64,000 nucleotides of DNA, from assembly GCF_003173615.1 (NCBI RefSeq), contig NZ_QGNA01000001.1:558001-622000 (forward strand), in the 5' to 3' direction. Origin of the DNA: Falsiroseomonas bella (GTDB taxonomy: Bacteria; Pseudomonadota; Alphaproteobacteria; Acetobacterales; Acetobacteraceae). The position numbers were made by a program, and so were the translations under genes. Positions 28,440-37,586 of the stretch are shown here, piece by piece (position 1 is the stretch's first letter; each line of letters starts with the position of its first letter). The notes beneath the pieces are model-generated. The model searched no databases and was not told the DNA's origin. It saw nothing but the letters and a program-made list of their open reading frames with translations.

Positions 28440-29372
28440 TCACATCTCCTCCTTGTTCCGCCGGTTGATGCCGCGCAGCACGAAGAAGGCGATCACCGCG
28501 AGGATCGGGAACATGAACAGCGACACCGCGGCGCCGCGGGGGATGTTGCCGGCCAGGATGCCGACCTGGAAGGCGTAGGAGGCGAAGACATGCGTCAGGT
28601 CGCGCGGGCCGCCATTGGTCAGCACGCGCACGATGTCGTAGTTCGCGAAGGTCACGATCAGGCTGAACAGCACGGTGATCGAGATGATGTTGCGCATCAT
28701 CGGCAGCGTCACGTAGCGCAGCCGCTGCCAGGACGACGCGCCGTCGATCGCAGCCGCCTCGTAAAGCTGCTCCGGCACGGATTTCAGCGCTGCGAGATAC
28801 ATGATCATGAAGAAGGGCGCGCCGTACCAGACATTCACGATGATGACGCTGATCCGCGCCCACCACGGCTCCCCGAGCCAGGGGACCGAGGGCACGGCGA
28901 AGACGTTCAGCAACCAGTTGATCGAGGAGTAGGAAGGGTCGAACATCCACCACCAGCCGAGCGTGGAGAGCGCCGGCGGGATGACCCAGGGCACCAGCAG
29001 CATGCCGCGCCACTTGCGCTGCCCCTTGGTGGGGATGTGGTGCAGCATGTGCGCCAGCCAGAAGCCGATCAGCGCCTTCAGGATGACGGCGGTCACCGCG
29101 AAGAACACCGACTGGAAGATCACCATCCGGAAGGTCTCGGAATCGAGCAGGATCTCGAAGTTGCCGAGGCCGATGAAGGTGTTCATCCGGCGGTTGAGCA
29201 TGGAGAGCCAGATGGCGTAGCCGGCCGGCCAGGCGACCAGGCCGCCGATCACGAGCAGCAACGGCAACGTCATCACGAAGGCGATGGTCGATCGCCGCCG
29301 CGCGAAGCGTTTCAGGGAGGAGCCTGACGGCGCTCCCTGCTGGGCGATGGCGAGCGTCGCGCCGTCAGCCAT
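28440..29372 (-). CDS. CUT1 ABC permease, MalF/UgpA type
   Basis: A 310-residue permease with six membrane segments and the EAA coupling loop VPEQLYEAAAIDGASSWQRL followed by VTLPMMRNIISITVLF. The N-terminus carries the longer cytoplasmic extension common in MalF/UgpA proteins. It lies between the binding-protein gene (79 bp upstream) and the second permease, and shares the operon. Confidence 0.94.
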   Translation of the reverse strand: MADGATLAIAQQGAPSGSSLKRFARRRSTIAFVMTLPLLLVIGGLVAWPAGYAIWLSMLNRRMNTFIGLGNFEILLDSETFRMVIFQSVFFAVTAVILKALIGFWLAHMLHHIPTKGQRKWRGMLLVPWVIPPALSTLGWWWMFDPSYSSINWLLNVFAVPSVPWLGEPWWARISVIIVNVWYGAPFFMIMYLAALKSVPEQLYEAAAIDGASSWQRLRYVTLPMMRNIISITVLFSLIVTFANYDIVRVLTNGGPRDLTHVFASYAFQVGILAGNIPRGAAVSLFMFPILAVIAFFVLRGINRRNKEEM

Positions 29373-29451
29373 CCCGGACTCCCCGTTCGTTCGACATTGC
29401 TTGGGCCGCGCCGCGGGGACTGCGCCCCGCGGCGCGGCCTTTGACGGCGCC

Positions 29452-30810
29452 CTACAGGCCGCGCCGCATGTTGTTGATCTCGCGCTCCGCCCAGCCGAGC
29501 GCCGCGTCCATGCTCTCGCCGCCCTGCGCGATGCGCGCGATCAGCTTCGTGTTCATGCCCTGGATGTACATCTGCTGCGCCAGTTCCGGAGGCGCGGGCG
29601 AGAAGGCGATGGACTGCTTCGACTGGTGGTGCGGCTTCACCGGGTAGTTGAACTGGAAGCCCTCCGGCGGGCCCACCGTCTCCCAGATCTTGAAGTCGGT
29701 CATGGTCGCGAAGGGCGGAATGTCGTAGCCCGAGCTCTTGTTGGTGATCGCCTCCGCGCTGTCGCGCTGCGAGATGAACTCCAGGAAGCTCTTCGCCGCG
29801 TTCTTGTTGCGGCTGAAGGACCAGATGCCGGTGGTGTAGGGCAGGTAGGCGTTGAACCGTCCCTCCGGCCCGGCCGGCATCGGCGCGTACCAGCACTTCT
29901 CCGCCACGTCCGGCGCGTCACGCTTGGCCACCGCCCAGGCCGAAGGCGGGTTGAAGATCAGCGCGGAGCGCCCCGAGATCAGCGCCCGGTTGTTGGAGGC
30001 GTCGTCCCAGGCCCAGACGTCGTTGGGCAGGAAGCGCGACAGCCGCACGGCGTAGTCCACCGCCTGGCGCAGCTTGTCGTTGTTGCGGATGGTCGGCTCG
30101 CCCTTCTCGTTCGTCATGCGCGCGCCGTAGCTGTTGAACAGGGCGCCCACCCAGTCCACCGCATCGGTGAACTGGCCCATCGGCAGGCCGAAGGCGAAGC
30201 CCGCCTTCTGGCAGGCCTCGGCGGCCTTGAGGAAGGTCTCCCAGGTCCAGTTGTCGGCACCCGGGCCGCGCTCGGCCTTCGCCGGCCACATGGCGCGGAT
30301 GTCGATGCCGGCATGCTGCTGGAACAGGTCCCAGCGCACGCAGGCGGGCTTGTTCTGCGTGCCCGAGGTGGCGGGAATGCCGCGCCAGGCGCCCTGGCGC
30401 TTGGCAAGGAACTCCGCGACTTCGTTGATCGGGCCGTATTTCGCGACCAGCCGCTGGATCACGTCGTCCACTGGCTCGAGCTGGTCGGCATAGGCGCCCG
30501 GATCCCACGGCGTGAGCGAGATGGCGTCGTGCCCGCTGCGGGACTGCGCCTGCGCGGCGGCGGTCAGCTGCAGCTGGTTGCCCGTGGTGTTGATGAAGTC
30601 GAGCGAGACGTTGACGCGGTTCTGCCGGCCCCAGGTCTCCCCCAGCTCCTTCAGCGCGTCGTTGCCGCCCGGCACCCAGTGGTCCCAGAAGGCGATGCGC
30701 AGATTGCCCGCGCTGCCCTGCGCATGGACCATCGGCGCGCCGAGCGTGCCTGCCGCGAGAACGCCGGCGCCGGCGCGCAAGGCACCGCGACGGCTCACAG
30801 TCTTGGCCAT
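29452..30810 (-). CDS. ABC extracellular solute-binding protein, family 1
   Basis: A 452-residue periplasmic receptor for the CUT1 importer. The N-terminus TVSRRGALRAGAGVLAAG is a twin-arginine signal, so it is probably exported folded through Tat. The mature part begins near GNLRIAFWDHWVPGGNDAL and has the family-1 binding-protein layout. The ATG at 30810 follows AGGAAGGA at about ten bases. It is first in the operon; its upstream region (30811-31102) must carry the promoter. Substrate probably a carbohydrate, polyol or related compound, not resolvable here. Confidence 0.92.
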   Translation of the reverse strand: MAKTVSRRGALRAGAGVLAAGTLGAPMVHAQGSAGNLRIAFWDHWVPGGNDALKELGETWGRQNRVNVSLDFINTTGNQLQLTAAAQAQSRSGHDAISLTPWDPGAYADQLEPVDDVIQRLVAKYGPINEVAEFLAKRQGAWRGIPATSGTQNKPACVRWDLFQQHAGIDIRAMWPAKAERGPGADNWTWETFLKAAEACQKAGFAFGLPMGQFTDAVDWVGALFNSYGARMTNEKGEPTIRNNDKLRQAVDYAVRLSRFLPNDVWAWDDASNNRALISGRSALIFNPPSAWAVAKRDAPDVAEKCWYAPMPAGPEGRFNAYLPYTTGIWSFSRNKNAAKSFLEFISQRDSAEAITNKSSGYDIPPFATMTDFKIWETVGPPEGFQFNYPVKPHHQSKQSIAFSPAPPELAQQMYIQGMNTKLIARIAQGGESMDAALGWAEREINNMRRGL

Positions 30811-30943
30811 CTCCCCGTATTCCTTCCTGCATCGGCCGGCCGTGTATCGGCCGTGCCCCGGTTGCAACACGGTGCAGGTTAGGCATCGGCGAGCGGATGC
30901 CGCAAGCCCGTTGCAAATGAAGCCTTGTCAGGGTTTCGCCCAT

Positions 30944-30978
30944 GCGCGGGATTGCACGCGCGCGGCATTGCACGCGCG
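30944..30978. repeat. Tandem 16-bp-period repeat in divergent promoter region
   Basis: GCGCGG(G/C)ATTGCACGCGCG occurs twice with a 16-bp period (30944-30962 and 30960-30978). It lies between the binding-protein gene and the small divergent gene at 31103. It could be a regulator-binding array or chance. Confidence 0.3.
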
Positions 30979-31102
30979 ACAGTCACGATGCCGGGAAGCG
31001 GCTGCAGCGCGGGCATGCGACGACACATCTGCAGGGTGCATGGCGCAAGCCTGCTGCTGCAGCGCAACAGGAGGCCCGCCTTCCACCAGAAGGGCCGTTC
31101 GG

Positions 31103-31462
31103 ATGAAGCGCATCGTCACCGCCATCTTCGAGACCCGAGCCGAAGCCCGACGCGCCCGCGATGCGCTGCGTGCGATCGGCGTGCCGGCCGGCAGCATCGC
31201 GCTGCACAGCAAGGCCGAGCATGACATGACGCCGGCGACCGATGCGGCGCCCGGCAGCGAGCCCTGGCTGCCCTCGCTGCTCGACCTGCTGTTCCGGCCG
31301 GACCCCAACTATGCGACGCATCACGCCGCGCTCGAACAGGGCGCCGTGGCGGTGACGGCGCGCGTGGCGGCGGAGATCGCGCCGGCCGCCGCCGAGGCCC
31401 TGGAGACGGCCGGCGGGCGCTACACGCGGAACGCGACGGAGCCCGTCGCGCCGACCTCGTAG
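31103..31462 (+). CDS. Small cytosolic protein, possible stress-type fold
   Basis: A 119-residue protein beginning MKRIVTAIFETRAEARRARDALRAIGVP, a beta-alpha-beta start like small ferredoxin-fold or YflT-type 'general stress' proteins. The C-terminal half is Ala-rich and helical. ATG 31103 has AAGGG upstream. Its last 43 bases overlap the 3' end of the convergent regulator gene. No firm family; function unknown. Confidence 0.6.
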   Translation: MKRIVTAIFETRAEARRARDALRAIGVPAGSIALHSKAEHDMTPATDAAPGSEPWLPSLLDLLFRPDPNYATHHAALEQGAVAVTARVAAEIAPAAAEALETAGGRYTRNATEPVAPTS

Positions 31463-32313
31463 CCTCCCAGCCGCTCGGCGCGTGCGCGGAAGGCCTCGCC
31501 ACGTGCGAAGCCGAGCAGCGCCTGCAAGGGCGGCTCGAACCAGTCGCGCGGGCGTGCGACCAGATCGAATCGTTCCTTCACCAGCGGCACGAAGACCAGG
31601 CCGCGCAACGTGGCCTCGGCGCGGATGCCGAAGCCGGCATCGGCGCGGCCCTCGGCCACCGCCGCCGCAACCTCGTCCTCGCTCGCGGCGGGCTTCGCCA
31701 TGAAGCGCAGCGCATCGAGCCGGATCCCCGCCTCGTTCAGCAGATGCAGCAGCAGCAGGTGGCTGCCCGCCCGCGCCTGCCGGCCCGCCACGATGATGCC
31801 CTGCCGCGCCAGGTCCGCCAGCCGCGTCAGGTTGCGCGGATTGCCGGCGGGCAGGATCAGCCCCTGCTCGCGGAAGGCCCAGGTGATTCCGACCAGGGGC
31901 TCGCCCGGCAATTCCGCCCGACACGCGGCCTCGTTGAAACCACCCGTGTCGGGGTCGGGTACATGCACGGCGGCCGCCAGCGCCTCCCGCGCGGCCAGCG
32001 CCGCGAGCCCTTCCAGGCTGCCGCCGCTGCGCAGCGCGAGGCCACAGCCCGATTGCCGCACCGCCCAGTCCAGCAGCGGATCCTGGCTGCCAGCCAGGAT
32101 CGGGGGGGCGGCAAGGCGACCTTCCGGCGCCTCGGCCTGGCGGGTGAGCCAGAGCATCAGCTCCGTGCGGGGGAACAGCCACTTGCCGCCGAGCTGCACC
32201 GACGGAAGCCGGCGCCCGCGCGCCAGGTCATAGAGGGCGCGCTCCGAGAGGCGGAGCAGGGTGGCGGCCTCCTTCAGGGTCAGGATCTCGTGCAAATCGG
32301 CAAACCTCGGCAA
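31420..32313 (-). CDS. HTH regulator fused to a substrate-binding domain
   Basis: A 297-residue one-component regulator. Residues ~8-62 are an excisionase/MerR-like HTH (LTLKEAATLLRLSERALYDLARGRRLPSVQLGGKW in part). The rest resembles a periplasmic binding domain of the molybdate/tungstate class, here without a signal peptide (GLILPAGNPRNLTRLADLA, GVGIRAEA-like GFGIRAEATL). Such fusions sense oxyanions in the cytosol and control a neighbouring ABC importer; the divergent tungstate-type permease/ATPase genes fit that role. Its 3' end overlaps the convergent gene by 43 bp. Confidence 0.85.
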   Translation of the reverse strand: MPRFADLHEILTLKEAATLLRLSERALYDLARGRRLPSVQLGGKWLFPRTELMLWLTRQAEAPEGRLAAPPILAGSQDPLLDWAVRQSGCGLALRSGGSLEGLAALAAREALAAAVHVPDPDTGGFNEAACRAELPGEPLVGITWAFREQGLILPAGNPRNLTRLADLARQGIIVAGRQARAGSHLLLLHLLNEAGIRLDALRFMAKPAASEDEVAAAVAEGRADAGFGIRAEATLRGLVFVPLVKERFDLVARPRDWFEPPLQALLGFARGEAFRARAERLGGYEVGATGSVAFRV

Positions 32314-32391
32314 ACACTGGCAGCTTCGACGACGGGATCTGGTCCGGCATAAGGGCCGACGTCAAATGCCGGGTGCAGGGTTACCACCGAC

Positions 32392-33096
32392 ATGAACGAC
32401 CTGGGAACAGCGGCGACGCTGGCCCTCGGACTGATCGCCGAGGCGGATGCGACGCTGGCGCAGATCGTCGGCCTGTCGCTGCGCGTCTCGCTGATCGCGG
32501 TGGCGATCGCCGCGGCGGTCGGCCTGCCGCTCGGCGCGTTGCTGGCGGTGGCGCGGTTTCCGGGGCGGCACGCGATCGTGGTGGCGCTGAATGCGCTGAT
32601 GGGCCTGCCGCCGGTGGTCGCGGGGCTGCTGATCTACCTTCTGCTGTCGCGCAGCGGCCCGCTGGGCCATCTCGGGCTGCTCTTCACGCCGACGGCAATG
32701 ATCATCGCCCAGGCCGTGCTCATCGCGCCCATCATCGCCGCCCTTGCTCGCCAGGCGCTGGAGGCGCTGTGGGAGGAATATGCCGAGCAGCTGCGCTCCT
32801 TCGGCGCCGGCACCGCGCGCGCCGTGCCGACCCTGCTCTGGGACGGGCGCTTCGCGCTGCTGACCGTGCTGCTCGCCGGTTTCGGCCGGGCCAGCGCAGA
32901 GGTCGGCGCGGTCATGGTGGTGGGCGGCAACATCGAGGGCTTCACGCGCGTGATGACCACCGCCATCGCGCTGGAAACCAGCAAGGGCGACCTTCCGCTG
33001 GCGCTCGCGCTCGGCATCGTGCTGATGGCGGTGGTGCTGGCGGTGAATGCGCTGGCGCAGGCGGTGCGCGAGCTCGCTGCTCGGCGGGGCGCCTGA
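32392..33096 (+). CDS. tupB: Tungstate-type ABC permease
   Basis: A 234-residue permease with five or six membrane segments, matching TupB-type proteins: VALNALMGLPPVVAGLLIYLLLSRSGPLG in sections, then the coupling region EEYAEQLRSFGAGTARAVPTL and GRASAEVGAVMVVGGNIEGFTRVMTTAIALE. TupB forms the channel for tungstate uptake with TupC. It is divergent from the HTH/binding-domain regulator. No tupA is adjacent, so the receptor must lie elsewhere if the system works in the usual way. Confidence 0.85.
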   Translation: MNDLGTAATLALGLIAEADATLAQIVGLSLRVSLIAVAIAAAVGLPLGALLAVARFPGRHAIVVALNALMGLPPVVAGLLIYLLLSRSGPLGHLGLLFTPTAMIIAQAVLIAPIIAALARQALEALWEEYAEQLRSFGAGTARAVPTLLWDGRFALLTVLLAGFGRASAEVGAVMVVGGNIEGFTRVMTTAIALETSKGDLPLALALGIVLMAVVLAVNALAQAVRELAARRGA

Positions 33097-33099
33097 GCG

Positions 33100-33816
33100 A
33101 TGCGGCAGGAGGCCACCGCGCTGCCGCTGCGGGCCGAGGGGCTGCGCTTCGCGGCGGGCGGCGTGGAGATCCTGCACGGCCTGGATTTCTCGCTCGTCGC
33201 CGGCGCGCCCACGGTGATCCTGGGGCCGAACGGCGCGGGCAAGTCCGTGCTGCTGCGCGTGCTGCACGGGCTGCTCGAGCCAACCGGCGGCACCCTGCGC
33301 TGGTCGCTGCCGGCGGAGGCGGCGCAACGGCGCCAGGCGATGGTGTTCCAACGCCCGGTCATGCTGCGGCGGAGCGTGCTGGCGAACGCGCTCTATCCCC
33401 TGCGGCTGGCCGGCCTGCCGGAGGCGGAGGCAGCCGCGCGCGCGGCGCTGGACCGCGTTGGCATGGCGGCGCTGGCGGACCGCCCCGCGCGAAAGCTCTC
33501 GGGCGGGGAGCAGCAGCGGCTGGCGCTGGCCCGCGCCTGGGCGCTGGCGCCCGAGATCCTCTTCCTGGACGAGCCGACCGCCGCGCTCGATCCCGCCGCG
33601 ACGCGGCAGGTGGAGGAGATCATCGGCGCAATCGCCGCATCCGGCACCAAGGTGGTGATGACGACCCATCACCTCGGCCAGGCGCGGCGGCTGGCGGGAG
33701 ATGTGATGCTGCTGCTCGGCGGGATGCTGAATGCGCAGGGGCCGGCGGAGCGTTTCTTCGCGGCGCCGCCGACCGCGGAGGCCGCCGCCTTCCTTCGCGG
33801 GGACCTGGTGTGGTGA
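33100..33816 (+). CDS. tupC: Tungstate-type ABC ATPase
   Basis: A 238-residue ATPase that powers the tupB permease. Walker A is GPNGAGKS, the signature LSGGEQQRLALARA, Walker B ILFLDEPTAALD, and the switch His is in TTHHLGQARRLA. It starts three bases after the tupB stop, so it is in one operon. Length is typical of TupC-like ATPases. Substrate assignment depends on the permease. Confidence 0.88.
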   Translation: MRQEATALPLRAEGLRFAAGGVEILHGLDFSLVAGAPTVILGPNGAGKSVLLRVLHGLLEPTGGTLRWSLPAEAAQRRQAMVFQRPVMLRRSVLANALYPLRLAGLPEAEAAARAALDRVGMAALADRPARKLSGGEQQRLALARAWALAPEILFLDEPTAALDPAATRQVEEIIGAIAASGTKVVMTTHHLGQARRLAGDVMLLLGGMLNAQGPAERFFAAPPTAEAAAFLRGDLVW

Positions 33817-33874
33817 TGCGGCCGCCTCGGCGGGACGGTTGACCGCCGCGCCCGGCGGCCGAACGATGCGCGGC

Positions 33875-34996
33875 ATGGACACCCAGGATTTCGACGCGAT
33901 CGTCATCGGCGCCGGCATGGCCGGGGCGACGACGGCGGCGCATCTCGCCGCCACGCACAAAGTTGCGCTGCTCGAGGCGGAGGAGAGCGCCGGCTACCAC
34001 TCGACCGGCCGCTCGGCCGCGCTGTGGATCGGCAATTACGGCGGGCCGGATGCGCGCGCGCTGACGCTGGCCTCCCGCGCCTTCTTCGAGAACCCCTGGC
34101 CCGGCTTCGCCTCCGCGCCGCTGCTGGCGCCGCGGCCGGTGATCAACCTGGCGCCGGAGAGCCAGCGCGCGCATCTGGAAGCGATGATCGCGGAAGGCAC
34201 GGGCATCGAGCCCATCGCCGTCAGCGAGGTCGCGACGATGGTGCCGGCCTTGCGGCCCGGCTACGCCGTCGCCGCCTCCATCGAGCGCGACGCCTTCGAG
34301 ATCGACGTCGCCAGCCTGCACCAGGGTTTTTTGAATGTTCTCCGCAAATCGGGGGGCGTGCTGGCGCTGCGCAACCGTGCGGGGCGGATCGAACGGCGCA
34401 ACGGCGCCTGGGAGGCCGAGACATCCTCCGGCGCGGTGTTCCGTGCGCCAAAAATCGTGGACGCGGCCGGCGCCTGGGGCGACGAGGTGGCGGCGATCGC
34501 GGGCGTGGGGCGCATCGGGCTGCAGCCCAAGCGCCGCACCGCGCTGATCGTGGATCCCGGCCAGTACGACTGCACGCAGTGGCCGCTGCTCGGCGACGCC
34601 GACCATACCTGGTACGTGCGCGCGGAGGCGCGGCGGAAGCTGATGGTCTCGCCGGCCGACGAGACAGACATGAACCCGCATGACGTGCAGCCGGACGAGC
34701 TCGACATCGCCATCGCCGTCGAGCGCATGCAGGAAGCGCTGGACATCCCCGTGACGCGCATCGAGCATCGCTGGGCGGGGCTGCGCAGCTTCACGCCGGA
34801 CCGCTCGCTCGCGATCGGGCCGGATGCCGCGGCGCCGGGCTTCTTCTGGATGGTCGGCCAGGGCGGCTTCGGAATCCAGACCTCGCCGGCGGCCGGCGCG
34901 CTGATCGCTTCGCTGGTGCGCGGCGACGACCCCGGTCCGCTGGCGCCTGTCGTGCCGATGGTGGATCCCAACCGCTTCCGGAGGAGTCGCGCATGA
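33875..34996 (+). CDS. FAD-dependent amine/amino-acid oxidase (DAO family)
   Basis: A 373-residue oxidoreductase with an N-terminal FAD motif (FDAIVIGAGMAGATTAAHLA) and the DAO-family end RSFTPDRSLAIGPD, then GQGGFGIQTSPAAGALIA. Members oxidise D-amino acids, glycine or N-alkyl amino acids. Two close ATGs (33866, 33875) exist; the second gives the usual N-terminus. It overlaps the PLP dehydratase by four bases (ATGA) and heads a run with an amidase, suggesting a catabolic operon for an amino-acid or amide compound. Confidence 0.88.
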   Translation: MDTQDFDAIVIGAGMAGATTAAHLAATHKVALLEAEESAGYHSTGRSAALWIGNYGGPDARALTLASRAFFENPWPGFASAPLLAPRPVINLAPESQRAHLEAMIAEGTGIEPIAVSEVATMVPALRPGYAVAASIERDAFEIDVASLHQGFLNVLRKSGGVLALRNRAGRIERRNGAWEAETSSGAVFRAPKIVDAAGAWGDEVAAIAGVGRIGLQPKRRTALIVDPGQYDCTQWPLLGDADHTWYVRAEARRKLMVSPADETDMNPHDVQPDELDIAIAVERMQEALDIPVTRIEHRWAGLRSFTPDRSLAIGPDAAAPGFFWMVGQGGFGIQTSPAAGALIASLVRGDDPGPLAPVVPMVDPNRFRRSRA

Positions 34997-35967
34997 CGCT
35001 GCCGAGCCATGACGATGTGCGCGAAGCCGCCGCGCGCATCGCACCGCACATCATCCGCACGCCGATGCTGCGCCACCGGCTGCTGGACGAGATCACCGGC
35101 GGCACCATCCTGGTGAAGCCGGAGCCGCTGCAGCGCACCGGCAGCTTCAAGCTGCGCGGCGCGACCAACGCCGCGCTGAAGCTCGATCCCGCGCTGCGCA
35201 AGGCCGGCGTCGTCACGCATTCCTCCGGCAATCACGGCCAGGCGACCGCCTGCGCCGCGGCCATGCTGGGCATGCCCGCGCTGATCGCGATGCCGATGGA
35301 TGCGCCCGCGATCAAGGTGGAGAGCACCAGGCGCTGGGGCGCCGAGATCACCTTCTTCGACCGCAAGACCACCGACCGCGAGACGCTGGCGCAGACGCTG
35401 GCGGCCGAGCGCGGCGGCACGGTGCTGCCGCCCTTCGACCACCCGGACGTCATCGCCGGCCAGGGAACCCTGGCGCTGGAGCTGATCGAGGACGCGGCCG
35501 CGGCGGGCCTCACGCTGGATGCGCTGGCCGTCTGCACCGGCGGTGGCGGGCTGGTCGCGGGCTGCGCGCTGGCGGTGGAAGGCGCCTCCCCGGCCACGCA
35601 GGTCTGGGCGGTGGAGCCGGAGGGCTGGGACGACACCAAGCGCAGCCTGGAAGCCGGCGCGCGCATCGCCAATGACGGGCAGGGCGAGACGATCTGCGAC
35701 GCGCTGCTTTCCTTGCGCCCCGGCGAGATCACCTTCGCGGTGAACCAGCCGCGCCTCAAGGGCGGCGTCGTCGTCACGCGCGCCGAGGTGTTCCGGGCGA
35801 TGCGCTTCGCCTTCGAGCATCTGAAGATCGTGGCGGAGCCCGGCGGCGCGGTCGCGCTGGCCGCGGTGCTGGCGGGCAAGCTCGATGCGCGCGGCCGCAC
35901 GGTCGGCGTGGTGGTGAGCGGCGGCAACGTGGACCCGGCGGTCTTCGCCGAAGCGCTGGCGGCATAG
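34993..35967 (+). CDS. PLP-dependent serine/threonine dehydratase-like enzyme
   Basis: A 324-residue fold-type II PLP enzyme. The PLP lysine is in RTGSFKLRGA, the substrate loop is SSGNHGQA, and the phosphate-binding glycines are in CTGGGGLVAGC. It lacks the regulatory ACT-like domain of biosynthetic threonine dehydratase, so it is likely catabolic (serine, threonine or a hydroxyaspartate-type substrate). It overlaps the FAD oxidase by four bases and precedes the AtzG-like/amidase pair. Confidence 0.92.
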   Translation: MTLPSHDDVREAAARIAPHIIRTPMLRHRLLDEITGGTILVKPEPLQRTGSFKLRGATNAALKLDPALRKAGVVTHSSGNHGQATACAAAMLGMPALIAMPMDAPAIKVESTRRWGAEITFFDRKTTDRETLAQTLAAERGGTVLPPFDHPDVIAGQGTLALELIEDAAAAGLTLDALAVCTGGGGLVAGCALAVEGASPATQVWAVEPEGWDDTKRSLEAGARIANDGQGETICDALLSLRPGEITFAVNQPRLKGGVVVTRAEVFRAMRFAFEHLKIVAEPGGAVALAAVLAGKLDARGRTVGVVVSGGNVDPAVFAEALAA

Positions 35968-35993
35968 GCCGAGGTCAGGGGGAGAAGGGGCGG

Positions 35994-36182
35994 ATGCAGG
36001 AGAAGGATGTGCTGGCGGCGGCGGTCGGGCTGGGCGCGCCCTGGCCGGCGCGGGATGGCGAGATCGCGGAGGCGATCGCGACGGCCCGCAAGACCATCGG
36101 CGGCTTCACGCGGCCGGCGGATGAGAAGGCCGAGCCCCTGCCCGCCTTCGTCGTGCCCGCCGCCAAGGAGCCACGCCGATGA
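35994..36182 (+). CDS. AtzG-like small subunit (DUF4089)
   Basis: A 62-residue protein with the DUF4089/AtzG pattern: VLAAAVGLGAPWPARDGEIAE, then a proline-rich tail (FTRPADEKAEPLPAFVVP). AtzG-type peptides form a complex with amidase-signature hydrolases such as AtzE and are encoded just before them. Here the stop overlaps the amidase start by four bases (ATGA), which supports a paired function. Family call by resemblance and context. Confidence 0.8.
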   Translation: MQEKDVLAAAVGLGAPWPARDGEIAEAIATARKTIGGFTRPADEKAEPLPAFVVPAAKEPRR

Positions 36183-37576
36183 GCGTCGTGCCCGAGGACA
36201 TGACGCTCGCCGAAGCGTCGCGCGCCATCGCGCGCCGGAACCTCTCGCCGGTCGAGCTGCTCGATGCGCTGCGCGCGCGCTTCGAGGCGCTGGAGCCGCG
36301 GCTGAACACCACCATCCGCCCCCTCTGGGACGAGGCGCGGCAGGAGGCGGCGAAGGCCGGGCGCCGCATCGCGCGCAGCGGGCCACGCTCGCCGCTGGAT
36401 GGGCTGCCGGTCGGCCTCAAGGACATCATCGACATCGCGGGCCACCCGACCACCTGCCATTCGCGGCTGCTGCTGGACAACCACAAGACCGAGGATGCGG
36501 CGGTGGTGGCGCGGCTGCGCGCGGCGGGCGCGGTGTTCCCGGTGAAGCTCGCGACGCATGAATTCGCCATCGGCGGGCCGGCCTTCGACCTGCCCTTCCC
36601 TCCCGCGCGGAACCCGTGGAACCCGGGGCATCATCCCGGCGGCTCCTCCTCCGGCTCCGGCGCGGCGGTGGCGGCGGGGATCCTGCCGGCCGCGCTCGGC
36701 ACCGACACCGGCGGATCGGTGCGCAACCCGGCGAGCCAATGCGGCATCGTCGGCATGAAGCCGACCTATGGCGTGGTCTCGCGGCGCGGCGTGTTTCCGC
36801 TGGCCTATTCGCTCGACCATGTCGGGCCGATGACGCGCGACGTCGCCTCCAACGCGATGCTGCTGAACGCGATGGCTGGGCACGACGCGGCCGATCCCGG
36901 CAGCGTGTCGCTGCGGGCGGAAAACTACGCACGCAACCTGCGCAAGGGGCTCAAGGGCCTGCGCATCGGCTATGTGCGGAACTGGCACGAAAAGGACGAC
37001 CCGGCGACGCCGGAAGTCGCCGCGGCGCTCGACGGCGCGGCGAAGCTGCTGCGGCGGGAGGGCGCGACGCTGCGCAACGTGACGCTGCCGCCGCTCGGCG
37101 AGTTCGGCGCGGTGAACCGCACCATCTCCCTCTCGGAAGCGGCGGCGATCCACGGGCGGTGGCTGCGCGAACGGCCGGAGGGCTATTCCGCGCTGACCCG
37201 CAAGCGGCTGCTGCCGGGCCTGTTCATCCCGGCCGAGGCCTATGTGCAGGCGCAGCGCCGGCGGCGGGAACTGACCGCCGCCGTCGCCGCGGCGCTGGAG
37301 GAGGTGGACCTGCTGCTGACGGCGAGCAGCCTGGACCCCGCATGCCGCATCGACGACGCGGCGGCCGTCGAGGTGACCTATCCGCGCCAGGCGCGCACGC
37401 CGCTGAACGTCACGGGCCACCCGGCCCTGACGCTGATGTGCGGCGTCTCGCGCGAGGGCGGGGTGCCGCTGTCGCTGCAGCTGGTCGGGCGCTGGTTCGA
37501 AGAGGCGACGATCTACCGCGCCGCCGCGGCCTATGAGCGCGCCGCGCCGTGGAAGGACCTTCGACCGCCTGTGTGA
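36179..37576 (+). CDS. Amidase-signature hydrolase, AtzE/AtzF-like
   Basis: A 465-residue amidase with the Ser-cisSer-Lys triad: Lys in GLPVGLKDIIDIAG, the loop GGSSSGSGAAVAAG, and GTDTGGSVRNPASQCG carrying the nucleophile. It hydrolyses amides; pairing with an AtzG-like subunit suggests a carboxybiuret- or ureide-like substrate, but this is inference. It closes the 33875-37576 run. Confidence 0.93.
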   Translation: MSVVPEDMTLAEASRAIARRNLSPVELLDALRARFEALEPRLNTTIRPLWDEARQEAAKAGRRIARSGPRSPLDGLPVGLKDIIDIAGHPTTCHSRLLLDNHKTEDAAVVARLRAAGAVFPVKLATHEFAIGGPAFDLPFPPARNPWNPGHHPGGSSSGSGAAVAAGILPAALGTDTGGSVRNPASQCGIVGMKPTYGVVSRRGVFPLAYSLDHVGPMTRDVASNAMLLNAMAGHDAADPGSVSLRAENYARNLRKGLKGLRIGYVRNWHEKDDPATPEVAAALDGAAKLLRREGATLRNVTLPPLGEFGAVNRTISLSEAAAIHGRWLRERPEGYSALTRKRLLPGLFIPAEAYVQAQRRRRELTAAVAAALEEVDLLLTASSLDPACRIDDAAAVEVTYPRQARTPLNVTGHPALTLMCGVSREGGVPLSLQLVGRWFEEATIYRAAAAYERAAPWKDLRPPV

Positions 37577-37586
37577 CGCGGCCGCG

